From Pratylenchus scribneri (lineage: Eukaryota > Nematoda > Chromadorea > Rhabditida > Pratylenchidae), in contig JAQSEB010000004.1 in NCBI GenBank assembly GCA_030063045.1, positions 3,534,001 to 3,598,000 of the forward strand: 64,000 nt of DNA, in the 5' to 3' direction. Made by a program: the position numbers and the translations under genes. The notes beneath the pieces were generated by a model. The model saw nothing but the letters and a program-made list of their open reading frames with translations. It made no database searches and was not told the DNA's origin. Shown here piece after piece: positions 1 to 11,265 of the stretch. The number at the start of each line of letters is the position of its first letter. Position 1 is the stretch's first letter.

Positions 1-1404
1 TACGCATTGAAATTTTTCGCAATTCTGTGAAATTTTTATGCGCAAAAATCATTCCCTTTGCCAATTGAGAAAGCAAATTGGCCATTGCAGCACGACGACG
101 CCTTAATAAATTGTGCCAAATTGGAATTAAATAATTTTAAAAGTACTTGGCCTTTGCCTCTCGGAGCATATAAAAAGGATTTGTGGATTGGAGTTTTCGA
201 CCCCAATAATGAATTTCCTTCAAATACATTCGGCCAACAATGTCCATACCTACAATAAATGGAATATGTTTGGTTAATTTCAATTCATTCCTACACATTG
301 TGGTGAAAATGATGCCCCCGGTGACCAATAATAAAACTGGGAAAATAGCCAAAACCTGAAAAATATATAAAATTCATTTAAATCATATTTAAAACATTAC
401 CAACAGTAAGAATACTAATAAATGTGAAATATAATGATTCTAAATAAGTCCATTTAAATTCATAAAATCTTTTGATTATATAAGCGGCAATAAAGCCATA
501 AGCAATGACCAATGAAAATGCAATGAATGGAGGAAATCGGACCAATCGAACTCGGTCAAGGAAACTCTAAACAAATTAAATTATTAAAATATATTTATTT
601 TAGGGTAACTTGTTCATCATCACTTTCCTCAAAAAGATCACTGCTTCCCTCCTCCGTTGATTGGAGCGGCGATTGTCGGCCAATTGTCCGAAATCGGCCC
701 AAAATTTCCCAAAATTTATAATGCAAGAAAAACACAAATTCAGCCAAAAATTTTGCAACACTGAATTTACATGAATGATTTCATAAAATGGCACCAAAAT
801 ACTTTGCAACATTCACCAAAGTGAGGGGAATTCCAATTAAACAATAAAGTAGTCCAAATAGACGGCCTTCAAATGTGCTTGGGCAAAGGAAACCGTAACC
901 AATTGAGGTGAGCATTGTCGCAGTGAAGAAGAGGGAATTTTTGAAATTCCAAGTTGGCGAATTCTTTACAAAAAAAATCATTTAAAAAGTGTAAAATTCC
1001 TTCACCTCTTCAAATCCATGCCGAACGGAGCGATGTGCTGCATAAACGGTGTCCACATATTCATCGAATTGTTGTTTTGTCCTCTCTTTTATCTCATTTA
1101 TCACTTCATTTCCGTCCAATTCACTGCCCAAATATCGTTCCGGATTCTGCTGAATTAATGTCCAAACTGCATCCGCGTATTTATCCGAATCTGCCTCAAT
1201 CAATTTGGCATATTTTGCTTTGGATTCTGCAAATTAATTAACAATTAAATTAAATATTATGGCCACACCATTATAGTGCTCCCCTTCAAGCAAACAAAAT
1301 ACCCAAGCACCGGCAATAATGTAAAAAATGCAGGAAAATGCCAAAAGAATGTGATGGTTGAGCAAATTATCCCGAATAAAAATCCAAATTCTTTTGGGAA
1401 ATTT
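1..1404 (-). CDS. TWK-type two-pore domain K+ channel, 3' part runs off left edge
   Basis: Potassium leak channel subunit of the plasma membrane. Read on the minus strand, the exons give TM1 (ILLAFSCIFYIIAGAW, about 1290-1350), an acidic extracellular cap (about 1010-1230), pore 1 with the filter TSIGYG (about 890-900), TM2 (GLLYCLIGIPLTLV), the cytoplasmic run AKFLAEFVFFLHYKFWE (about 680-740), TM3 (about 440-540), the start of pore 2 (FISILTVG, about 400-420), TM4 (about 300-350) and the post-TM4 signature MDIVGRMYLKEIHYWGRKLQ (about 190-250). A basic tail continues to base 1. Introns are 40-50 bp. The 42-bp intron ending near 742 starts GTATTTTG. The first coding exon and start codon were not found upstream of 1404. 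The pore-2 filter does not read cleanly into TM4 (see findings), so the gene may be damaged or misassembled there. The family assignment is firm; the subtype is not. Confidence 0.8.
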
Positions 1405-2070
1405 TAAATGAATAAATGTGTCATTTTAGGCCATTCACCTTTCAAAAATCATTGGAGATCAATTCGCCTTTTTGGCAAAGATAAAAATGGGATTGGCCAT
1501 ATTGGATTGAAAGGGGGGGGGGGGGGGGGATATTGGAAAATGGGATGGACATGGACGGAATATTTTCCTCCAGGGACAAAAAATGGAACTATGCCATTTT
1601 CTCACTCAAATCCATGGGAATCCATCATTTTTGGCATACGGATGTGGATTTGAAGGAATTGGCCCCAATGGAATTCTGGAGGAGAAAAAGGCAATGAAGT
1701 TGCCAAGGAGGTGGAAATTGGGGAATGGAAGGCGAGAATTCCATTCTATTTTGTGATGCTTTGGAAAGTTTTTGAATTTATAAAGGAAAAATGTGTTGAA
1801 CAAATTTGGCAATTTGCATAAATAAAGCAGAATTGCAGAAAAAATGGGAAGAATTTTGTTAGGAAGCGAAGAAATGTGTGGCCAAAACATCATTTTCATT
1901 GATTCTTTGACACGGAAATAAAAAAATGCGTGACGAAAAAGGAGGAAATGGAAAATTGAATTTGGGATGACCTTTTTTATGTTTGCTGGCATCATTTGCC
2001 CTTTTCTCGTCATTATTTGAGATGAGATGAGACCCAAAGACATATAAATAAATTTCATGGTTCGGAATTT
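1405..2070. other. intergenic, with a 17-base G run
   Basis: No recognisable gene. A run of 17 consecutive G lies at about 1513-1529. A 150-codon open frame on the minus strand (1606-2058) has low-complexity, Phe/Ile/Asn-rich content with no family resemblance and is not called. The missing 5' exon of the K+ channel could lie here. Confidence 0.5.
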
Positions 2071-2074
2071 TATT

Positions 2075-2445
2075 CTTATACATTGTCAATGCCAATAATG
2101 CCTAAAAGAGCTTTTTTCTATTCATCCTACTGTACCCCAACTTTTTTCCTAATCACCCTGTCACCCTATCAATCAAATATTGCCCCAATCTGTTTTTTTA
2201 AACCACCCCTTTTTCTCCTTATGTTTTTTGCCCTTCATATTTTTATCATATTTACCCGCAAAATTAATAAAGAATAATTTATCTAAAGTTTAGTTCTATT
2301 CTGGGCCACTCTCTGCTTATTAGGCTTTCGGCGAAGGCCCCAGATGAGAGCTTTAGACCAGCAGCTCTCGCCCCAAACAAAGTTAGCTCACAATCTTTAA
2401 CCAAGATTAGACTAATATATATTTGTAGTTAGATTTAGACTAAAA
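2075..2445 (+). repeat. MITE-A copy 1, short interspersed repeat
   Basis: One copy of a repeat seen six times in the window. Shared blocks in this orientation are a CCTACTGTACCCC-like box, the box AATCACCCTGTCACCCTATC, the box CAATCAAATATTGCCCC, a TTTAAACCA box, a GGCTT..CGGCGAAGGCC box and an AGCTCTCGCCCC end. It has no coding capacity. Superfamily not determined. Confidence 0.7.
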
Positions 2446-2633
2446 ATTTAAGCTAGGCTGAATTAGAATTTACTTCTATGTTCTATCCAAAGGAAATAAA
2501 ATGACTAAAATTTTTCAAATATTTCTTTATTATTCTTGGCAAAATTTATCCAAAATGTAATATTCTTTTCTCTCTATTAATGCAATAAATTTACATATTT
2601 AGTTCTGGAACAATCTCATCATTTTTAATTTAA

Positions 2634-4001
2634 TTATTTATCATTTTCATTATTTCCAGCACCTCCACCCAACATTGCAGTTTCCTTTTCCTTTAGCGGC
2701 ACAGCCCTTGACAATTTATGTTGTTGATGTTGATTCAAAGTCATGCCGGTGGGCAATGCAATTGAATGACGTTTTTCATTCAGCAATGATCGGGTACTGA
2801 TTTCTGGGTTTTTGTAACGATCATTCAATAATACGCTCACTCTGATTAATAAAATTAAAATTAAATTGGCATATTTTGGCCAACCTATATGTCTGAATGA
2901 GAATGATTAGGGCATTTTTGGTGATGAATGCCAGACTGACAAATTCCACATTCCAAAACCAGCCAAGAAGACAAAAACGGAGCACAATGAATGGAATATC
3001 CTGACAAGTCAGCGAAATCAAAATTGCCCAAATATCCAAATCAAAAAATGCCTTTTTGGGTGAATTAATTTGCTTTTTAATTTGAAAAGTGTTAAATACC
3101 TGTCGGATATCGGGTCGATTTGTGCTTAAAAGGATTTTTGTGGCCACCGCAATTCTCATTTTCCTGGAACGGCTGGCCGTAAAAATCAAAGTGAATTGGA
3201 AAAGAGAAAGGGTGAAAACGGCCAGTACAGCATTCCTCAACGATGGTTCGGCACAAATTGCCGGTGAATTCAGTAAACCAAGGAATTCGAGAATGTCCGT
3301 CATAATGGCCTGTGAATAATTTAAACATTGAATGAATATTCCAAAACCATATAGGCAAGCAAAATTTGTGTCAATTCTTCTCGACTCAATTCCAAACGAG
3401 GCAAAAGCCAACGGGCAAAGAGGAGAACCAAAAATAGTGTATAAGTCAGCAATTGGGGGAGTATGAAGCCATTCTCATTGAATGAACTGGGATTGAGGCC
3501 AAAATTGGTTGGATGAATGTGAAGAGGATGGGAAAATGTGGAGGAGGAAGAAATGTTGGCCGAAATTGAAATGCGCAATTCACAAAGGGAGGATTGGAGT
3601 AGCCAAAGAGGAGGAGCCTTTAGGGAAAATATTGAATTGATGGAGAATGAAGGCTTACAGTAGACAATAAATAGACGGCTATAGCTGGCGAAAACCTGAC
3701 AAAAATATTCTCAAAAATATAATTTTAGACCAAAAAACCATCTTGGCTCGTCCCCAGCCCGAACAATGATTGCATAAAAACCTTCGCCGACCAAACAAAA
3801 TGCAACCAGTGCAAATGCCCAAACAGAATTATCCGCGTGATTTTCGGCCGCTGCCCAAATGCAAATCATTGAATGGGCCTTAAAAATAAATAATCCAAGG
3901 AATTAATATTTATTGCCTACCATGAGAAGTGCGCGAACAATCAATGCCCGGAGAATATTGGCCAAAATTGTTGCTGTCGATTGGATTGCGGATGATGCCA
4001 T
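2634..4001 (-). CDS. TMEM26-like multi-pass membrane protein
   Basis: Orthologue-like match to the TMEM26 family, whose molecular role is poorly known. Starting at the ATG at 3999-4001, the chain has TM1 (ILANILRALIVRALL), then AHSMICIWAA, a second hydrophobic span ending in the family hallmark WFSPAIAVYL (about 3665-3695), an extracellular Ser/Asn/His-rich loop (about 3480-3600), the second hallmark RWLLPRLELSREELTQILLA (about 3340-3405), TDILEFLGLL, a TM with LFQFTLIFTA, then IWAILISLTCQDIPFIVLR and FITKNALIILIQTYR (about 2890-3040). It ends with a hydrophilic tail rich in Gly/Asn and a stop at 2634. At least six short introns have consistent phases. An exon-like stretch at about 4155-4350 is open and Lys/Glu-rich and could add an N-terminal extension, but its splice to the rest is uncertain, so the start is provisional. 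Confidence 0.78.
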
Positions 4002-5514
4002 TTCACTGATTGTTGAACCCCGATGCTGGGCTGAGGAGTGTCGATGGGTTGTGGTTGCCCCTGCCCCAGATGCCGCTCCTCCCGCTGATGGTGCGGCCAC
4101 ACTCCTAATTAATTAAGGAAGAAGGGAAATAATAATGAAATTTAAACCAACTTTCTTTGTTTTGGCTCTTTTTGTGAAGGTGGTTGCAATCCGGCTCCAC
4201 TATCCTTGCTTCGACTTTCCCTCCTCTGCGCTTTTTCCTGCTGCCCGGCTGCCGATTTTCGATGTTCAATTCCACTTGTTTCGCCTCCTCCCGAAGTGAT
4301 TTTGTGCAAATCTCCGCCACTCCCACTTCGACTGTCCCTTCGTTGGGCACCGGTTTGCTGCTCTAGGCCACTTCCAGAGAAGTAAAACCACTTGGAATTA
4401 AAATTATTGCCAAAAACATAAATTTAAATGGACAGACCATTTTCGGAGAGGCAAAAATAAAAATGGCAATTCAATTGGGTGAAATATTTTTCAGATTATT
4501 TTCTTTTGGAAAGATTTTAATTAAAATTCATTGGGTGATGTTATTTCTTATTTTTATAATATTTTTATTTTTATTGGGAAAATAAAATTTTGAATGGTCT
4601 AAATCCCTCGGGTTTAATCCATTCAATGGGCCCAGATTTGGCCAAGGCTAAATGTCAATTGAGGCCAAACAAACAAAAATGGAGCGAGGGCAAAAAAAAA
4701 TTGTTCGATTTGGGCAACATTGGGCCAATGGACTCCCAGGGGGAATCCGGCCTAAAAAGTTAGCGGGAGAAGATTGAAAGAAAGGATAAAAATGGATGGG
4801 GAGAAAAAAATGGATGCCATTGCCAATTGACAAGGTTGAAAAGGAAATTGCATTTTTTATTTTTTTTAGATTTTGGGTAGAATAATTAATAGTAAATATT
4901 AAATGCCAATGAATATGGCCAACAAAGGTGTCAAAATAATTAAGGAGAATAATGAGAATAATAATTTGCAATTCGAATGGAAAATTAATATAAATTGGCC
5001 TCAATTCGTCTCAATTTAACATCCCAAAATGGGTAAAATTCGATTGTAATTAATTATGGATAAAGAAAGTGCGCAATATTCTCCGAATGGACAGAAAGGC
5101 GTCATTCTAATTAATGTGGAAATAAAAATATAATGTGGCCATTTCCCTTGGGAATTCAGCTGTTGATGGTAATAAAAAAATGTTGGCATTTTGTGAATGA
5201 TTAAACTTTATGATCATTCATTTCATTCTTCATTCTACATGAATTTTAATTCCATTTAATCTAGAAAAATTCATTTTTCAAATTACACTAATCAAAAGGT
5301 AAAGAGATAATCAAAATCAATATTTCTATTGTTTTAAATTAGATTATCGTTGTAACTAATGGGTTTTGTTTTTAAAATAATTCATTTGATTCGTTGTGGA
5401 TGATTTAACTTAGTTAGAAACAATAATCAACAGGAAAGGAAAAAAGATTTTTTTATCAGATATCAGCCTGTGGCAAATTGTCGATACTTCTTAATTTTAA
5501 AAAAATCAGAATAA
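4002..5514. other. intergenic AT-rich DNA
   Basis: Apart from a possible upstream exon of the TMEM26-like gene at 4155-4350, nothing recognisable. A 118-codon minus-strand open frame at 4648-5004 lacks any family signature and has biased Ile/Phe/Pro content; it is not called. The last 80 bases grade into the satellite that follows. Confidence 0.4.
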
Positions 5515-7205
5515 AATGAATAGATAAAAAAAACAAAAAATCAGAATTCAATTAAAAACACAAAAAATCAGAATTCAATTAAAAACAAAAAAAAATCAGA
5601 ATTCAACTAAAAACACAAAAAATCAGAATTCAATTAAAAACACAAAAAAAACCAGAATTAGCTAAAACACAAAAAATCAGAATTAGCTAAAAACACAAAA
5701 AATCAGAATTAGCTAAAAACACAAAAAATCACAATTAAACTAAAAACACAAAAAATCAGAATTCAACTAAAAACACAAAAAATCAGAATTCAACTAAAAA
5801 CACAAAAAATCAGAATTAGCTAAAAACACAAAAAATCAGAATTAAACTAAAAACACAAAAAATCAGAATTCAACTAAAAACACAAAAAATCAGAATTCAA
5901 CTAAAAACACAAAAAATCAGAATTCAACTAAAAACACAAAAAATCAGAATTAGCTAAAAACACAAAAAATCAGAATTAAACTAAAAACACAAAAAATCAG
6001 AATTAAACTAAAAACACAAAAAATCAGAATTAGCTAAAAACACAAAAAATCAGAATTAAACTAAAAACACAAAAAATCAGAATTAAACTAAAAACACAAA
6101 AAATCAGAATTCAACTAAAAACATAAAAAATCAGAATTCAACTAAAAACACAAAAAATCAGAATTAGCTAAAAACACAAAAAATCAGAATTAAACTAAAA
6201 ACACAAAAAATCAGAATTCAACTAAAAACACAAAAAATCAGAATTCAACTAAAAACACAAAAAATCAGAATTCAACTAAAAACACAAAAAATCAGAATTA
6301 GCTAAAAACACAAAAAATCAGAATTAAACTAAAAACACAAAAAATCAGAATTAAACTAAAAACACAAAAAATCAGAATTCAACTAAAAACACAAAAAATC
6401 AGAATTCAACTAAAAACACAAAAAAATCAGAATTAGCTAAAAACACAAAAAATCAGAATTCAACTAAAAACAAAAAATCAGAATTCAAATAAAAACACAA
6501 AAAATCAGAATTAGCTAAAAACACAAAAAATCAGAATTAAACTAAAAACACAAAAAATCAGAATTAAACTAAAAACACAAAAAATCAGAATTCAACTAAA
6601 AACACAAAAAATCAGAATTCAACTAAAAACACAAAAAAATCAGAATTAGCTAAAAACACAAAAAATCAGAATTCAACTAAAAACAAAAAATCAGAATTCA
6701 AATAAAAACACAAAAAATTCAGAATTAGCTAAAAACACAAAAAATCAGAATTAGCTAAAAACACAAAAAATCAGAATTCAACTAAAAACACAAAAAATCA
6801 GAATTAGCTAAAAACACAAAAAATCAGAATTAAACTAAAAACACAAAAAATCAGAATTAAACTAAAAACACAAAAAATCAGAATTAGCTAAAAACAAAAA
6901 AAAATCAGAATTAAACTAAAAACACAAAAAATCAGAATTAGCTAAAAACACAAAAAATCAGAATTAAACTAAAAACACAAAAAATCAGAATTCAACTAAA
7001 AACACAAAAAATCAGAATTCAACTAAAAACACAAAAAATCAGAATTAGCTAAAAACACAAAAAATCAGAATTAGCTAAAAACACGAAAAATCAGAATTAG
7101 CTAAAAACACAAAAAATCAGAATTAAATTAAAAAAACAAAAAATCAGAATTCAACTAAAAACACAAAAATTCAGAATTAGCTAAAAACACAAAAAATCAG
7201 AATTA
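5515..7205 (+). repeat. A-rich satellite array, 26-27 bp unit
   Basis: About 1.7 kb of tandem copies of a unit with the fixed parts AAAAATCAGAATT and CTAAAAACACAA. Three variants of the middle alternate: CAACT and AAACT (27 bp) and AGCT (26 bp). By length that is about 63 copies. Variant order is not random: a block of about 210 bp, marked by the shortened spacer CTAAAAACAAAAAATC followed by TTCAAATAAA, occurs twice (about 6300-6490 and 6500-6710). Both edges decay into unique AT-rich DNA. No terminal inverted repeats were found around it. Confidence 0.95.
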
Positions 7206-7341
7206 GCTATAACGACAAGTTATTTCAAACCATAAAATAAATAAATTAGAAATATATTCTTGTATTAAATTATAATTTACATTTAATTAATATTTTTAAA
7301 AAGCGAAATTTTTATTAGAATTACATAATATTTTTAAAAAA

Positions 7342-9134
7342 TCAGCATAGAATTGTCAAATTCAAATGATCCTTAATCGTAAATTGATATTCCTCCAAAT
7401 CCATTGGAATAACTTGATAAATTACAATCAAATAACTTGTAACCAATGAAACCACCTAAAAAGACAATTTATATTCATAAAAATTGATTCATTTACGGTC
7501 ATTATTAATGGTTTTGTAATTGTCGTAAATTCCCAGAGGGTCAATCCCAAAGTGCTACCCAAATTTGTGATTGAATGCTGAAATATAAACAAAAATATCA
7601 AAAAAATTAATTCGTACGAAGAAAAGTGCCCCATTTGAGTCCATTAATTTATTTTGCCCATCTAAGATTGTATCCATTCGAATATTCATATAGAATATTT
7701 TTGGAATTTTTCGAAGCTGAAAATATTAAACAAAAATAAATTGTCAAATATTTTTAGCACCAAAATATTCAATTTTGCTGCCAATGCGGTCAATGCAATC
7801 AATTCAAACCAGCAGAATATATTTTCGGGCACAATGAACAAATATTGGACAGGTCCAACCATTGGGGATTTGAGGAGACGCAAAAGCGTGGAAATTGTAA
7901 TTGGAATATTCAATCCAATCATAAAGAATAAATAAATCTGTTCAAAAATGAATTCTATAATAATTGATAAATTAGTGTAAATTCAACTTTGAATGTTCCC
8001 TCCAAACAATCCACCTCCTTCATTATGTAAATATGGCGTTTATGGAAGTCAGCGAGTGATTTCTTCATTACCGTATCATTTTCTTTGCCCATCTAAATGA
8101 ACATATTATTATTATTCTTGTCAATGCCCATATTTTTCCTACCATATTCCCCATCTTTTGCTCAAATATTTCAATCATATTTTGCCCCAAGCCTCTTTTT
8201 AAACCAAATCATTTGACATTTCCTCATTCCCACTAAAATGTTCATTTTTTCGATCACTTTTTCGACTTTCTGTTATCACTTTTCCTGCACAGCAGATAAA
8301 TAATTATTTAATGGTTGGGTCACCGGGGGGCTTATTAGGCCCCTGGCAAAGGCCCGGTATTTTTGGGAATTTAATTGGCTTGCCCAAAATTCATTTATTT
8401 ATTTAATAATTTAGAATTTAAAATTAATTGTCATATTCCATTTATTTAATTATTATTATTTTTTTTAATTTACCAATTCAATTTCATTGCAAAATTCTTC
8501 GGCATCTTTCACCACAGTTTGAACACAAAAATTATAAAAGACCAAAGCACTAGTCACAATCCACATTGTCATCCACCACATAAAATTTCGTATGAATATT
8601 GCACTCAATGAGCCATATTTCTAAACAATTTAATCAGAAGAAATTCATTGAAAATGAAAAATTACAAAATGATATCCGGCATCGACAATTTTGCAAATTC
8701 TTAGAAGGAAATAAACAAGACCAGTGGCCATTAGGAAAAAGTAAATGGCCAGAGAAAACCCCAAAAAGTGGTAAATTTTCCGTCCTTTTTGCATTCGATT
8801 TTGATGGAATACAATGTTGGCCAATTTTTGGAATTGGCCACTGAATTGGAGATGCAAAAGAATGCATTGGACAATAATTCCCTTTGATGTCCAAATCATA
8901 AAACGAAACATGAATAAATTAATGCCACATCGGAGAACATTATTATAAAGGAACCAAATGGATTGGTAAATGCCTGTGCCAAAAATATTGAAATCACAAA
9001 AACAATTGAAGAAACTGACCAATGGTCAAAATGAAGAAAATGAAAACCAAATGAATTTGGCGCTTAAATGATGTAGAATGCACTTGCATTTTGCATTGAA
9101 TCCAAAGACCAATTTGTTGAAGAAATATTCTCAT
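7342..9134 (-). CDS. gustatory-receptor-like 7TM chemoreceptor
   Basis: Multi-pass membrane protein that looks like the nematode GUR/insect Gr-type (or SRR) chemoreceptors. The start chosen is the ATG at 9132-9134; the ATG ten bases further upstream is in a frame that soon stops. Exons encode hydrophobic segments at about 8960-9060, 8640-8960, 8475-8597 and 7686-7935. After 'IFIRNFMWWMTMWIVTSA' comes an acidic loop (KDAEEFCNEIE), then a basic cytoplasmic loop (about 8000-8095). The C-terminal part has GLTLWEFTTITKPLIM followed by VTSYLIVIYQ, which resembles the TYxxxxxQ end motif of the Gr family. The stop is at 7342-7344. All seven introns read in phase. The intron at about 8098-8473 holds a degenerate MITE-A copy. 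Exact subfamily is uncertain. Confidence 0.65.
8100..8365 (+). repeat. MITE-A copy 2 (degenerate), inside receptor intron
   Basis: Contains diverged TTTTGCTCAAATATTTCAATC and TTTAAACCA-like boxes and a better conserved GGCTTATTAGGCCCCTGGC segment matching the other copies. Lies wholly within an intron of the Gr-like gene. Confidence 0.5.
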
Positions 9135-9932
9135 TTTCAGTCATTTTTGAACAATTTTTTATTAATTAAAAATGGATGAATGATTTTTGAATCAAAAAAA
9201 GTGATTTTGGGGACCAATAAAAGTACATTCATTAAATATATAAAGGAGGAAAATGGTTGAAGAAAACAAAAGGTCCAATTTAATGATGAATTGACGGAAG
9301 TTAAAAAAATTGACAGACGAGGGAATAAATAAAAAAAATAATAATATTAAGAATGAAAAGATGATTTATTAATTGGAAATGATCATTGGTAATTGGATTA
9401 ATTAATTAATTAATTAATTAATTTATATATCATTTTCTATTTTACGATTTCCATTTTCCAACAATTTCTTCCATTTCCCAGATTCATTTTCCGCATCGCC
9501 GATAAAAATATGAAGGGTCATTTGGTGAGAAAATGGAAAAAAAGATTCAAATGTTTTGGCAACAAAGAAATGGGAGAATTGTCCTTTGTCCGGAGACAAA
9601 TGCTTTCCCCGGTTAAATGTCGTCCATTTTTCATTTGATCATTCGCAGAAAGAATTCTAATTTACATACAAACACCCATTTATAAGTCGACGATAAACAC
9701 AAATATTCTTCATTCTTATTCATTTTTGCCTTCTTTTATCAATTCTTGATTGGCATATTCACATTTTCCCAGCAAGTTGACCTAGTTTTTTTTTGTATTT
9801 ATCTGGGGGAATTTGAAGGTAATGAGCAATTAATTGGTCATTAAATTCATTTTGTCGATTTTCATTTGTACAAATTAATGCTATTTATTTTATTAAGATA
9901 TATTTTTAACATAAATCCAGCAAATCTCCAAA
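9135..9932. other. intergenic spacer between divergent genes
   Basis: Likely holds both promoters of the receptor (minus) and the hydrophilic gene (plus). A short TTAA microsatellite lies at about 9400-9424. Nothing else recognised. Confidence 0.4.
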
Positions 9933-11086
9933 ATGTCCTTTAGTAAAATGTTTTCGGCTAAAAAGGCAACGATGAAGAACAATTCAACGCAGCAAAGTCT
10001 CACCGTCATTACAAATGGCAAAAATAGTAACGGCCTAAAAATGGTAAGAAAAATATAAATATTTTAAAAATAATTCCTCTTTCCAGACTGTTAGCGATGC
10101 TAATCAATTTTCGTCCAATTCAAAAAGTGCTGCAAGAAATGTACACCAAAAATTCAAATTTATGGCAGATCTTACTGGAGCCAAGGGAGCAATTGTGGTG
10201 AGCTTAATTTTGTTTATTCTTTAATAAAATTAATCCTTAAAAAATAAATATTTGAAATAATAAAATAAATAAAACAATTTAAGAAAAGAGAACGAGTGAA
10301 TTATGCTGAATTGGGGGGTCAAGCAGTGGTTGAGAATGTCACTCAAAATTCCGACAGTAAAATTGATGCAACCAGTTCCAAAAATTCCAGTATAGTAAGT
10401 TTTTTAGTAATAATATTAAAAAGGCCTCCTAATTTTTTAAAAAATCAGAGCAAAATAAAATAAGTACTAATATAACAAAAAAGATTTCCATCGATGAAAA
10501 TCCCTCAAATGCTACAGTATATTTTCCCATCAGATTTACTCCATTTTTTTTAAAAATAAATTAGGCCTTTCCTTTTTTAAACAATATTTAAAAGCGAGAT
10601 CATTTTTCTTCCTTTAATAATGTTTTTGTTTTTTAAGATTGATAAGAAAATTAACTATCTGAAAACGGAGAATAATGCCGTGATTACGGGTCAAGTAGAG
10701 ATGGAAATTGTTGAAAGAATTGCCGGTAAGGACAGCGCCGATATGGAGAAGGTGATTTAAGTTGGCAAAATAATGGAATAATAATATTTTAAAAATTCAG
10801 ATCCATTCGGGAGGGAATTTCCTTGAAACGCTTGGGAATGGGGGTGTGGAAAATGAGCCAATAATGAAGAATTTGCACATTCAAGAGATGGAGGATTCAA
10901 CGAATGGGCAAATTGTAAGTGGGATTAATTGGATAAAATATGAATGAAAATGACCTTTTATTCAAGAAAACTGTGCGCCAAAATGTTATGCGCCTGAAGG
11001 GTGCTGATGGAATTGTCCGCGAATTCGAAAGAAGCGGGGAAAATTGGGAGGAAGTTGGCCAACAAGAATCGAACTTGGAGGATTAG
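9933..11086 (+). CDS. orphan hydrophilic protein, six exons
   Basis: I do not recognise this protein. Six exons join in phase across GT-AG introns: 9933-10042, about 10087-10198, 10283-10396, 10638-10750, 10801-10913 and about 10971-11086. The product, about 220 residues, has no signal peptide or membrane segment. It is rich in Asn, Ser, Lys and Glu. The opening MSFSKMFSAKK is basic. The middle part carries KRERVNYAELGGQAVVENV and later NAVITGQVEMEIVERIAG. The end is acidic and Gln/Asn-rich. It looks intrinsically disordered. It could be a nuclear or structural protein, but no domain supports either. Confidence 0.6.
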
Positions 11087-11265
11087 TTAGTTGAAGATGG
11101 AATGGAAAAGTTTTGAAGGAATATTGAATTGAAAGAATAGCAAAATCGATTAAATTGACAAATAATTCAAATTTAATCTACACATTTAAATTGTAGTAAT
11201 TCCTTTATGATTTATTTAAAACGATAAATATGAATTAAATGAAAATGTACATTCATTGATTATTT

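Noticed and set aside
735..815. Apparent frame break after TM2 of the K+ channel
   Set aside because: Resolved by a 42-base intron starting GTATTTTG, which gives LTLVNVANVAKFLAE in frame.
1606..2058. 150-codon minus-strand open frame
   Set aside because: No homology pattern, biased composition, no splice partners.
4648..5004. 118-codon minus-strand open frame
   Set aside because: No recognised motif and atypical composition in AT-rich intergenic DNA.
5515..7205. CRISPR-like regularity in the A-rich satellite
   Set aside because: The whole unit repeats with no unique spacers; this is a eukaryotic tandem satellite.
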